From: Actinomycetota bacterium
GTDB lineage: Bacteria > Actinomycetota > Acidimicrobiia > Acidimicrobiales > JAHWLA01
Assembly (NCBI GenBank): GCA_019347595.1
Contig: JAHWLA010000042.1
Location: forward strand, 1-13,788
Reading direction: 5' to 3'
DNA: 13,788 nt
Each line of letters begins with the position of its first letter. The first letter of the stretch is position 1. The translations under genes were made by a program, and so were the position numbers. The notes under the pieces are model-generated. The model did no database searches and was not told where the DNA came from. It worked only from the letters and a program-made list of their open reading frames with translations. Below, piece after piece: positions 5,646 to 12,749 of this stretch.

Positions 5646-6512
5646 TCAGTGGGTGTGGTCGTGATGCGAATGGATGTGCAGCGGAGCGCCGACCTTGGCT
5701 TCGTAGCCGGGTAGCGCGCTCCGGTAGACGCAGCAGTCGCAGTTCATGCGGACCTGGCCGCCCGCCGCCTCCCGATGGCGCTCGAGCACGAGGTCGGCGA
5801 TGCGGGGGTCGGGGCCGAGGTGGGCGCCCACCGACACAGTGACCTCGGGGTGCGCTCCCGCCCATGCCCTGGCCTGCTCGCCGATGCGGTCGACGAGGAT
5901 GCCCGTGAACAGGAAGTACGGCACGACCACGACGCGCTGTGCGCCGAGCCGGCGAGCGCGCTCCATGGCGGCAGCCACGTCGGGCGGTGCCAGCGACACG
6001 AACGCGGGCTCGACGAGGGCGAGGCCCCGTGAGTCCTGGAGCAGGCGAGCGACCTTGTAGAGGTCGGCGTTGGCGTCGGGATCGCTCGATCCCCGGCTCA
6101 CCACCACCACGCCCGTCTCCGCGGGGTCGCCGTCGGCCACCGCCGCCTTGATGCGGTCTTCGGCCACCGACAGGACCGCCGGGTGCACGCCCAGCTCGCG
6201 GCCGTAGTCGAAGCGCACGCCGGGATGGCGGAGCCGTCCCCGGGCCAGCGCCGCCGGACCGTCGTTCTTCATGTGCCCGGCGCCCAGCAGCACCAGAGGC
6301 ACGGCGACGACGTGGCGCGCTCCGTCGGCCACCAGCTTGTCGACGGCGGTGTCGAGGTCGGGCTCGGCCAACTCGATGAACCCGCACCCCACTCGCATGT
6401 CGTCGCCCGCCCGCTCGGCCAGCACGGCCGCGAAGTCCCAGTACTCGGCCACGCCCGCGGCCGAGCGCGACCCGTGGCCGACGAGCAGGAGTGACGGGGT
6501 ATCAGTCGGCAT
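5646..6512 (-). CDS. cbiX: Sirohydrochlorin cobaltochelatase CbiX (long form)
   Basis: A 288-residue chelatase that inserts Co2+ into sirohydrochlorin, the entry step of the early-cobalt cobalamin route. Two CbiX half-domains are visible. The first begins LLLVGHGSR with the catalytic His13, and His80 lies in GAGHMKND. The second half begins near VVVVSRGSSDPDAN at about 135, where Arg replaces the His, as is usual in the non-catalytic half. The C-terminal tail has MNCDCCVYR (Cys258, Cys260, Cys261) and ends in a His-rich stretch (HIHSHHDHTH, 279-288), probably for metal storage or handoff. Some long CbiX proteins carry an Fe-S cluster in this region. A strong GGAGG lies 7 nt before the ATG, although the start overlaps the end of cobH by 11 nt. 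It stands directly upstream of the cobalt transporter genes. Confidence 0.93.
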   Translation of the reverse strand: MPTDTPSLLLVGHGSRSAAGVAEYWDFAAVLAERAGDDMRVGCGFIELAEPDLDTAVDKLVADGARHVVAVPLVLLGAGHMKNDGPAALARGRLRHPGVRFDYGRELGVHPAVLSVAEDRIKAAVADGDPAETGVVVVSRGSSDPDANADLYKVARLLQDSRGLALVEPAFVSLAPPDVAAAMERARRLGAQRVVVVPYFLFTGILVDRIGEQARAWAGAHPEVTVSVGAHLGPDPRIADLVLERHREAAGGQVRMNCDCCVYRSALPGYEAKVGAPLHIHSHHDHTH

Positions 6513-7083
6513 GGGCCAACCTCCGGAGGGCGTTGAAGACGGCGGCGGCGGCGGCAGAGCCGCCCTTCTCGCCGACGTTGGATATGGCGGGCAGCCCGCT
6601 CGCCCGCAGGGCTTCTTTGGACTCGGCCGCGCCCACGAACCCGACCGGCATCCCGACGACCAGCGCGGGACGGAACCGACCGGCGGCGGCGAGCTCGACC
6701 ACCTCGAACAGAGCCGTGGGCGCGCACCCGACGACCACCACCGCGCCCTCCGGGTGGCGCTCGGCGGCCAGCCGCATGGCGGCGGCGCTGCGGGTGAGGC
6801 CGCCGTCGGCCACGGCCTCGGCGAGATAGCAGTGGGCCTCGACGCCGGTGAGCCCGTGGCGCACCATCTCCACGTCGGTGACCACCGGTGCGGTGCCGCG
6901 GAGGGCGTCGACGCCTGCCGTCACCGCCGCTTCGTCCACCACCATCAGCTCGGCGAACTCCAGATCGGCGCTGGCGTGGATCACCCGCGCCACCACGGCA
7001 CGCGGGCCGTCGTCGAAGCGGGTGAGGTCGACGCGCTCGCCGAGGATGCGGTAGCTCTCCAGCTCGATGGGATGAATAGTCAT
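6502..7083 (-). CDS. cobH/cbiC: Precorrin-8X / cobalt-precorrin-8 methylmutase
   Basis: A 193-residue enzyme, close to the family length of about 200, that moves the methyl group from C11 to C12 and yields (cobalt-)hydrogenobyrinate/cobyrinate. The catalytic His36 is in VIHASAD. Other family blocks are DVEMVRHGL (70-78), VVVVGCAPTALFEV (115-128), GMPVGFVGAAESKE (144-157) and GEKGGSAAAAA (171-181). The last is usually G-R-K-G-G, with Glu here in place of Arg. The start is ATG 7083, which overlaps the ferredoxin stop as ATGA and has GAGG 7 nt upstream. The 3' end overlaps the cbiX start. Confidence 0.94.
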   Translation of the reverse strand: MTIHPIELESYRILGERVDLTRFDDGPRAVVARVIHASADLEFAELMVVDEAAVTAGVDALRGTAPVVTDVEMVRHGLTGVEAHCYLAEAVADGGLTRSAAAMRLAAERHPEGAVVVVGCAPTALFEVVELAAAGRFRPALVVGMPVGFVGAAESKEALRASGLPAISNVGEKGGSAAAAAVFNALRRLAHAD

Positions 7084-7256
7084 GCATTCACCTCGATGGC
7101 ATCGACCGGGCACACCTCGACGCAGGCCAGGCACGCGGTGCACCGGGCGTCCACCGCGAACGGCCGGCGAGGCGCCCGGAGGAGCGCGTGCTCGGGGCAC
7201 GTGGCGATGCAGGCGCCGCACGCGGTGCACCGGGCATCGATCAGCACGGCCGTCAC
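7080..7256 (-). CDS. Small 2x[4Fe-4S] ferredoxin within the cobalamin operon
   Basis: A 58-residue bacterial-type ferredoxin with two complete CxxCxxCxxxCP motifs, Cys10/13/16/20 and Cys39/42/45/49, separated by a short basic linker (RAPRRPF). This predicts two low-potential [4Fe-4S] clusters in a soluble electron carrier. The GTG start at 7256 overlaps the stop of cbiG-cobJ (GTGA), and its own stop overlaps the cobH start (ATGA), so it is an integral cistron of the operon and not an insertion. Its partner is not known. Candidate uses are electron supply for a precorrin-6A reduction step (no CbiJ/CobK is seen here), for reduction of cobalt before adenosylation, or for the Fe-S region of CbiX. 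These are inferences. Confidence 0.9.
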   Translation of the reverse strand: MTAVLIDARCTACGACIATCPEHALLRAPRRPFAVDARCTACLACVEVCPVDAIEVNA

Positions 7257-8890
7257 GGCTTGTACCCCCGGGGCGTGACCATTCGGCCGTCGACGACCGT
7301 CGTGGTGGACGACCCCACGATCACGCACGTCGTCATGCCGACGAGCTCGGGGTCGAGGGCGTCGAGGGTGGTGATCGTCACCTGCTGGCCAGGGCGGGCG
7401 GCGTCGGTGACGATCCCGACCGGCGTGGTGAGCGGGCGGCGGCGCAGCAGGATGTCGCGGGCGGCGCCGAGCTGCCACGACCGGCCCGTGGACCGCGGGT
7501 TGTAGAAGGCGACAACCAGGTCGGCGTCGGCCGCGGCGTGGAGCCGACGCTCGATGGCATCCCACGGCGTGAGGAGGTCGGAGAGGCTGATGAGCACGTG
7601 GTCGTGGCCCAACGGCGCGCCCAACGCCGCGCTCGCCGCCAGCGACGCCGTCACGCCCGGCACCACGTCGATGTCGACGCCCGGCGGCGCCAGCTCCAAG
7701 GCGATCGACGCCATGGCGTACACACCGGCGTCGCCCGAGCACACCAGCGCCACCCGCCGCCCTGTCGCGGCGGCGTCGAGGGCGATGCGCGCCCGATCCA
7801 CCTCGTTGCCGATCGGTGATCGGACGACCTCGTGGTGGGCCGACAACAGGTCCGCGCACTGGTCGACGTATGGCCCGTAGCCGACGACGACCTCGGCGTT
7901 GCGCACCGCGGTGGCCGCCGCGGGCGTGCGGTGCTCGACCAGGCCGGGGCCGAGCCCCACCAGCGACAGGCGCCCTGCGGGCCGAGCACGGCGAGCGACG
8001 GCGACGGTCGCCGTGGCGTTCTTGCGCTTGGTCACCACCAGCTCGGCATCGGGGCCGGCAGCGAGCAGCGCAGCGGCCTCGCACACGCTCGGCGTGCCGA
8101 CCGTCTCGTCCACCAGGGCGCTCGGCGTGGGGACGTCGACCGCGCTCAGTTGCTCGGCCGTGAAGGCGGCGATCGGGAGACCGAGCGCGACGACGGCGGG
8201 CTCGTGCAGACGGCGGTCGATGGTCGCCACGGTGGCGACCGACGCACGGGCCAAGCCCGCCTCGCCCAACGCCGCATCGACCAGCGCGGCCACCTCCTCG
8301 GGCGGCGCGTTCAACGACGTGCCGATGCCGACGACCAACGAGGGTGGATGCAGCGCCACCACGCCGTCGGCCTCCGCCACGCGGCGGTCGGTCACCACCA
8401 CTCGCTCGGGGCCGTCGCCGCCGTTGACGGGGAGCGGCCAGGGCAGCGTCTGCTCCACGATCGGCGACCGTCCGTCGAGGATCGCCGTGGTCACCGCGGC
8501 CACATCACCGGTGGCCGTGAAGCCGGGCAGCGTGTCGAGCGCGGCGGTAGAGGTGGCATCGGTGGCGGTGGTGACAACCGGCTCGGCGCCCAGCAAGGCG
8601 GCTACCTCACGAGCCAACCCGTTGGCGCCACCTGCGTGGCCGCCCAGCAGCGACACGGCGAAGCGACCCGCTTCGTCGACGCAGACGACGGCCGGGTCGC
8701 GGTGCTTGTCGGCCAGGAGCGGCGCGACCAGGCGCACGGCTGCGCCGGTGGCGAGGAACAGCACGAAGGCATCGACGTCGTGCCATCGCGATCCGATCAC
8801 CTCGCCGGCGTTGCCGTGGGCGCGCTCATAGGGCAGCCGGGCGGCGAGACCGCGGCCCGCCTCGGTCACGGAGACGGCGAGTACGTTCAT
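7253..8890 (-). CDS. cbiG-cobJ: CbiG-CobJ/CbiH fusion: cobalt-precorrin-5A hydrolase and precorrin-3B C17-methyltransferase
   Basis: A 545-residue fusion. The N-terminal part (1 to about 300) is CbiG, which opens the ring-A lactone of cobalt-precorrin-5A and releases acetaldehyde. Family blocks are LATGAAVRLVAPLLADK (46-62), VSLLGGHAGGAN (79-90), VVGIGTSLNAPPEEV (186-200), ATIDRRLHEP (222-231) and VTKRKNATATVAVAR (286-300). The C-terminal part (about 307-545) is the SAM-dependent CobJ/CbiH, which methylates C17 and contracts the ring. It shows LVGLGPG (310-316), CSGDAGVYAMAS (384-395), VPGVTASLAASAALGAPLGH (410-429) and AFYNPRS (461-467). The start is ATG 8890, overlapping the cobL stop as ATGA. 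Joining the two activities is known in actinobacteria and links steps on either side of CobM. In the CbiG middle block, GTSLN stands where many relatives have a GCRRG-like sequence. Confidence 0.94.
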   Translation of the reverse strand: MNVLAVSVTEAGRGLAARLPYERAHGNAGEVIGSRWHDVDAFVLFLATGAAVRLVAPLLADKHRDPAVVCVDEAGRFAVSLLGGHAGGANGLAREVAALLGAEPVVTTATDATSTAALDTLPGFTATGDVAAVTTAILDGRSPIVEQTLPWPLPVNGGDGPERVVVTDRRVAEADGVVALHPPSLVVGIGTSLNAPPEEVAALVDAALGEAGLARASVATVATIDRRLHEPAVVALGLPIAAFTAEQLSAVDVPTPSALVDETVGTPSVCEAAALLAAGPDAELVVTKRKNATATVAVARRARPAGRLSLVGLGPGLVEHRTPAAATAVRNAEVVVGYGPYVDQCADLLSAHHEVVRSPIGNEVDRARIALDAAATGRRVALVCSGDAGVYAMASIALELAPPGVDIDVVPGVTASLAASAALGAPLGHDHVLISLSDLLTPWDAIERRLHAAADADLVVAFYNPRSTGRSWQLGAARDILLRRRPLTTPVGIVTDAARPGQQVTITTLDALDPELVGMTTCVIVGSSTTTVVDGRMVTPRGYKP

Positions 8891-10044
8891 CGCGCCGGCC
8901 CCCACGCCAGGAAGACGGGGTTCTCGGCCGCCAACCGCCATGCCCCGTCGGGGAGCCGCTCGCCCCGGGCGACGCCCAGTTGGACGACGTTCCCGAGTCG
9001 GTCGGCCGCGGCCGCGGCACGATCGAGCGCGGCATACGCCGCGACCACCACACCGTTGGGGTGCAGGCGCTCGAGCACGGCGTCGAGCACCGCCACTCCC
9101 CCGCCGCCGACGAAGGCACGGTCGGGATCGGGCAGGGCGTGGAGGGCGGCGGGCGCCGCGCCCGCGACAACGGTTACCGACACGCCGTGGTCGGACACGT
9201 TGGCCCGGATGCGAGCCAGGTCGTCCTCGTTGCGCTCGACGGCGAACACGTCGAGCCCGGGCGCCACGCGGGCGCATTCCACGGCGACGCTGCCACTGCC
9301 CGCGCCGACGTCCCACAGCACGCCGCTGACAGGCAGCGCCAGCTTGCCGAGCGCCACAGCGCGGACCTCGGCCTTGGTCACCATGCCCGCCCGATGGGCG
9401 AACGCCGCTTCCGGGAGTCCCCACGCCAGCGTCTTGTCTCCGACCCCGTCGTCGGCCAGCAGCACCACGACGGACAGCGGGTCGAAGCGCCCCGTCGCCA
9501 GGCCGTCGAGGTCGGTGCGCTCGATCCGCTCGGCGTCGAGGCCGAGGCGCGTGCACACGGCGACCGTGCGCGGTTCGCACCCGACCGTCAGGAGTTCCTT
9601 GCCCAGGGCTTCCGGCGGCGCGTCGGGCGACACCAGGACGCCGGCCTTGCGCGTCGCCGCGGCGACACGGGCTGCGTCGGCCAGTGGGCGCCCGTGGGCC
9701 GATACGACGACGGCGTCGTCCCACGCCAGGCCCAGCCGGGCGAACGCCAACGACACCGACGACGGCGCCGGGTGGACGTCGAGGGCGTCGGCGCCGAAGC
9801 GGGCCGCCAGCGGGCGCACCATGCCGAAGAACCCCGGATCGCCCGAAGCCAGCACGCAGACGGCGCCCGGCTCGCCGGCGGCGGCGTCGAGCACGGCGCG
9901 CACGTCGCCCTCGATGGCGACGGTGCGGGCGGCGAGCGGCGCCACGGCCGCCAGGTGGCGATGGCCGCCGATGATCAGGTCGCCTTCCACGGGGGCCACC
10001 GGCACGTCGCCGACCATGCCCACGACACGGATGCGCTCAGGCAC
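8887..10044 (-). CDS. cobL/cbiET: CobL / CbiE-CbiT: precorrin-6Y C5,15-methyltransferase (decarboxylating)
   Basis: A 385-residue two-domain enzyme. CbiE (about 1-200) methylates C5. CbiT (about 205-385) methylates C15 and removes the C12 acetate carboxyl. CbiE motifs are GGHRHL (26-31), LASGDPGFFG (65-74) and HPAPSSVSLAFARLGL (91-106). The CbiT motifs are HRAGMVTKAEVRA (217-229, normally G-M-T-T-K-x-E-V-R) and the SAM-binding WDVGAGSGSVAVE (244-256). The first glycine loop of CbiE is unusual: after VVG the expected GxGxxG stretch and about eight residues are missing (VVGMVGDVPVAPVEGDLIIGG). The DNA there shows no frameshift. GTG 10044 is the start, with GAGG 9 nt upstream, and it overlaps the cbiD end by 8 nt. 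The stop overlaps the start of cbiG-cobJ. Confidence 0.92.
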   Translation of the reverse strand: MPERIRVVGMVGDVPVAPVEGDLIIGGHRHLAAVAPLAARTVAIEGDVRAVLDAAAGEPGAVCVLASGDPGFFGMVRPLAARFGADALDVHPAPSSVSLAFARLGLAWDDAVVVSAHGRPLADAARVAAATRKAGVLVSPDAPPEALGKELLTVGCEPRTVAVCTRLGLDAERIERTDLDGLATGRFDPLSVVVLLADDGVGDKTLAWGLPEAAFAHRAGMVTKAEVRAVALGKLALPVSGVLWDVGAGSGSVAVECARVAPGLDVFAVERNEDDLARIRANVSDHGVSVTVVAGAAPAALHALPDPDRAFVGGGGVAVLDAVLERLHPNGVVVAAYAALDRAAAAADRLGNVVQLGVARGERLPDGAWRLAAENPVFLAWGPAR

Positions 10045-11077
10045 GAGTGGTCACCTCGTCGCCCTCGAAGTCGACCATCACGATCTCCGCGGGAAGGTCC
10101 GCATGGGCGCGGCAGTTGGCCGCAGCCCGTTCGCACAGCAGGCGCAGGGGCTCGACGGCGCCGTACTCGACGCATGCCTCGTAGAAGTGCCGAGCGGTGG
10201 CCGTAGCCGTGGCCGCCTCCACGACGGCGGCAGGTGCGCTTCCCTCGCGCGCGACCTCGGCGAGCAGGTCGCCGTCGACCTTCGAGCGGCGGAAGTGGGT
10301 CATCATCGTGCCCGCCGCCAGCTTGGCGATCTTGCCCGCCATGCCGACGAACACGGCGCGCTCCATGCCGGCCGCGGCGGCCCGGCGCAGGGCGATGCCG
10401 GTGAAGTCGCCCACCTCCACGAAGCACACGTCGGACAGGTCGGGCAGCATCCGCATGGCGGCCTTCTCGGAACGGGCGCCCGTGCACAGCACGATCGTGC
10501 GCTCGCCCTGGGCCGCAGCCACGTCGACCTGCTGCACCACCGACGCGCGGTAGGCGGCGGTGGAGAACGGCCGGACGATGCCCGTCGTGCCGAGGATGGA
10601 GATGCCGCCGACGATGCCGAGGCGGGCGTTGGAAGTCTTGGCCGACATGGCTTCGCCGCCCGGCACCTCGAAAATGACGTCGAGCGGCTCGGTCGTCACC
10701 TCCGCCAAGGCGGCGAGGATCATGCGGCGGGGCACCTTGTTGATGGCCGGTGCGCCGACGGGCAAGCCGAGGCCCGGCTTGGTGATCGTCCCGATGCCGG
10801 GCCCGGCTCGCAGGACGGTTTCGGTCGTCGCCGCGTTGTGGTCGACGGTCGCCGTCATGCGGGCGCCGTCGGTGCAGTCGGGGTCGTCACCCGCGTCCTT
10901 CACCACCACGCACCGGTTGGGCGCTTCGGCCTCCACCGGGAACTCGACGCGGGCGCCGTCGGGCAGGCCGATGTCGACTGTCGTCGGCGGCGCGCCCGAC
11001 ATCAGCCCGATGGCAGCAGCCTTGGCCGCGGCCGACGCGCAGGTGCCCGTCGTCCATCCCGTGCGCAGGCCGGGCAT
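10037..11077 (-). CDS. cbiD: CbiD, cobalt-precorrin-5B C1-methyltransferase
   Basis: A 346-residue SAM-dependent methyltransferase that adds the C1 methyl group and gives cobalt-precorrin-6A. It is a marker of the early-cobalt (anaerobic-type) pathway. Family blocks are GWTTGTCASAAAKAA (7-21), VVVKDAGDDPDCTDGA (57-72), GTITKPGLGLPVGAPAIN (96-113) followed by KVPRRMI (many relatives have PVPRRMI, as I remember the family), and the C-terminal FVGMAGKIAKLAAGTMMTHFRRSKVD, of which GMAGKIAKLA is the most recognisable. The length is normal. ATG 11077 follows the cobM stop after 3 nt and has no clear Shine-Dalgarno, so translation is probably coupled. Confidence 0.95.
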   Translation of the reverse strand: MPGLRTGWTTGTCASAAAKAAAIGLMSGAPPTTVDIGLPDGARVEFPVEAEAPNRCVVVKDAGDDPDCTDGARMTATVDHNAATTETVLRAGPGIGTITKPGLGLPVGAPAINKVPRRMILAALAEVTTEPLDVIFEVPGGEAMSAKTSNARLGIVGGISILGTTGIVRPFSTAAYRASVVQQVDVAAAQGERTIVLCTGARSEKAAMRMLPDLSDVCFVEVGDFTGIALRRAAAAGMERAVFVGMAGKIAKLAAGTMMTHFRRSKVDGDLLAEVAREGSAPAAVVEAATATATARHFYEACVEYGAVEPLRLLCERAAANCRAHADLPAEIVMVDFEGDEVTTRA

Positions 11078-11080
11078 CGG

Positions 11081-11863
11081 TCAGGCCGGCCTTCCCACGG
11101 TAGACCCAGGCTCGGAGCGGCGGCGGAACTTGTGGGCGTACGAGGGCGAGTAGAGGTGGCTGCGGTTGGCGGTGCCTTCCAGTGCAGGACCGACGAGCAC
11201 GAGGACGGTGGTCTTGACGCCGGTCGACTTCACGGCCTCGGCGAGCTCACCGACCGTCGTGCGCACGATCTGCTCGTCGGGCCATGACGCCCGGACGACC
11301 AGCGCGGCCGGCGTGCCGGCGGGGTAGCCGCCGGCCAGCAACTCGTCCTGGAGCTCGGCGGGGCGGGCGGCCGACAGGAACACGGCCATGGTCGCGCCAT
11401 GGGCGGCGAATGCCTCGACCGACTCGCGTTCGGGCATCGACGCCGCCGTGCGGCCGGCCAGGCGGGTGAGGACAACGCTCTGCGACACCTTGGGGATGGT
11501 GAGCTCGCGTCCTACCGCAGCGGCCGCAGCCGACAGCGAGCTGACCCCGGGCACGATCTCGTACGCACGGTCGTGGGCTTCGCACCAGTCGATCTGTTCC
11601 TGGATGGCGCCGTAGATCGACGGGTCGCCGGAGTGAAGCCGCACGATCGCCGCATGCGGGTTGGCGTCGTAAACGGCGAGCACGTCTTCGAGCGTCATGG
11701 TCGCCGAGTCGTGAACGGCCGCGTCGGCCTTCGTGTGCGACAGCACCTCCTCGGGGACCAGCGACGAGGCCCAGATGAGGATGTCGGCGTCGGCCAGGCG
11801 GTCGCGCCCGCGCAACGTGATGAGGTCGGCGGCGCCGGGGCCTGCCCCCACGAAGGAGATCAC
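11081..11863 (-). CDS. cobM/cbiF: Precorrin-4 / cobalt-precorrin-4 C11-methyltransferase
   Basis: A 260-residue class III SAM methyltransferase that methylates C11 of the contracted ring, between the CobJ and CbiG steps. Motifs are FVGAGPGAADLIT (4-16), RLHSGDPSIYGA (75-86) and VPGVSSLSAAAA (104-115), and the middle TIPKVSQSVVLTRLAGRT block (122-139) is characteristic of CobM. The C-terminus ends in a basic tail (HKFRRRSEPGSTVGRPA). It starts at GTG 11863, which overlaps the cobI stop (GTGA) and has no Shine-Dalgarno, so its expression depends on cobI translation. The length matches the family. Confidence 0.95.
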   Translation of the reverse strand: MISFVGAGPGAADLITLRGRDRLADADILIWASSLVPEEVLSHTKADAAVHDSATMTLEDVLAVYDANPHAAIVRLHSGDPSIYGAIQEQIDWCEAHDRAYEIVPGVSSLSAAAAAVGRELTIPKVSQSVVLTRLAGRTAASMPERESVEAFAAHGATMAVFLSAARPAELQDELLAGGYPAGTPAALVVRASWPDEQIVRTTVGELAEAVKSTGVKTTVLVLVGPALEGTANRSHLYSPSYAHKFRRRSEPGSTVGRPA

Positions 11864-12576
11864 TGCGGCGCTCGTTCGGCGGGCGGCACCACGATGGTGG
11901 CGAGGTAGGTGCCCGGCCCGGTGGCGGCGTCCTCCACCGAGCCCACGCGTTCGCCGGGCAGCCCCAGCAGCTCGCCGAACACGGCGCCGTCGAGTCGGCC
12001 TGCGTCGGCCAAGCGCTTGGCGATGTCGGGCAGGTGGCGGCCGCCCTTGTAGACGACGAGGGCGGCGGCGGGGTCGGCCAGCGGGGCGTCGAGCACGTCG
12101 GCGCCGTCGATGGCGGCAACGAGCGACAGCCGCTCGACTCCGTCGGTCACGACGACGCCGGCGCGGGCCGCGAGCTCCTGGAAGGCCATGATCCCGGGCA
12201 CCGTCTCGACCGGCACATCGGGACGAGCAACGGTCACCAGGGCGGCGAGGTCGGAGAACGTGCTGTAGATGTTCGGATCGCCGAGGGTTATGAAGGCCAC
12301 CCGCTCGCCGGCGTCGAGACAGGCGATCACGCGCTCGGCGGCCTCCTGGTGCGAGGCGGTACGGGCGTCGTCGCGGCGGGTCATCGTGAACACGAGCCGC
12401 TCGACGGCGATGGCCGGGTCGGCGCCGCGCACGATCGACTCGGCGCGTCCGACGGCATCGACGGCGAGGCTGGGGGCGTACACCCGGTCGGCCTCGCGCA
12501 GGACGCGCAGGGCTCGGGTCGTCAGCAGTTCGGGGTCACCGGGGCCCACTCCGACCCCGATCAACGACGCAGGCAT
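11860..12576 (-). CDS. cobI/cbiL: Precorrin-2 / cobalt-factor II C20-methyltransferase
   Basis: A 238-residue class III SAM methyltransferase that adds the C20 methyl group, the first methylation after cobalt insertion. Motifs are GVGVGPGDPELLT (7-19), FTMTRRDD (63-70, the usual F-P-M region), FITLGDPNIYSTFSDL (95-110) and VPGIMAFQELAA (126-137). The start is ATG 12576 with GGAGG 5 nt upstream. A second ATG at 12580 is out of frame and leads nowhere. It is the first gene after the cobalamin riboswitch, so control by B12 should act here first and pass to the coupled genes downstream. Confidence 0.95.
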   Translation of the reverse strand: MPASLIGVGVGPGDPELLTTRALRVLREADRVYAPSLAVDAVGRAESIVRGADPAIAVERLVFTMTRRDDARTASHQEAAERVIACLDAGERVAFITLGDPNIYSTFSDLAALVTVARPDVPVETVPGIMAFQELAARAGVVVTDGVERLSLVAAIDGADVLDAPLADPAAALVVYKGGRHLPDIAKRLADAGRLDGAVFGELLGLPGERVGSVEDAATGPGTYLATIVVPPAERAPQ

Positions 12577-12581
12577 CCATT

Positions 12582-12586
12582 CCTCC
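12582..12586 (-). promoter_or_regulatory. Ribosome binding site of cobI, next to the riboswitch
   Basis: GGAGG on the minus strand, 5 nt before ATG 12576. It follows a small hairpin (GGAC/GTCC, 12589-12604) placed between the aptamer and this site. It is the likely target if the riboswitch works on translation. Confidence 0.6.
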
Positions 12587-12606
12587 GTGGACGCGCTTCG
12601 GTCCGT

Positions 12607-12749
12607 GCCGCAGCCGGTCTCCTGGCTCCCGGATCGACGCTCGCCCTCGCCTTCCCGACCGAGGTCAGTGGCTGACGTTGAGGGGTCGCTCCCCGGTCAC
12701 AGTGGCGGGAACCGCACCGGACTCTCACCGGCTTCCCGTGCACTGCGGC
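12607..12749 (-). promoter_or_regulatory. Cobalamin (B12) riboswitch upstream of cobI
   Basis: The minus strand carries the core motifs of the cobalamin riboswitch in the right order. They are GGGAAGCCGGTG (12726-12737) followed by GAGAGTCCGG, CCGCCACTG (12700-12708), and the B12 box AGCCAGGAGACCGGC (12613-12627). GCCGCAG at 12743-12749 pairs with CTGCGGC at 12607-12613 and closes the element as P1. Binding of cobalamin should turn down the cobI-cbtA genes. No U-tract or long terminator stem lies before the cobI start, so translational control (hiding the GGAGG) is more likely than termination. The 5' half of the aptamer lies inside the cbiA coding region. Confidence 0.95.

Noticed and set aside
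7253..9724. Extension of the cbiG-cobJ frame upstream to 9724
   Set aside because: The frame is open, but the upstream translation is Arg/Gly-rich shadow sequence opposite real cobL coding in another frame. CbiG family sequence begins exactly at ATG 8890, which overlaps the cobL stop.
7832..11287. Very long plus-strand open frame (1151 codons) opposite the corrin genes
   Set aside because: It is antisense to cbiG-cobJ, cobL and cbiD, all of which have full family motifs. The translation is low-complexity Arg/His/Gly-rich with no recognisable domain, as expected for a shadow frame in high-GC DNA.
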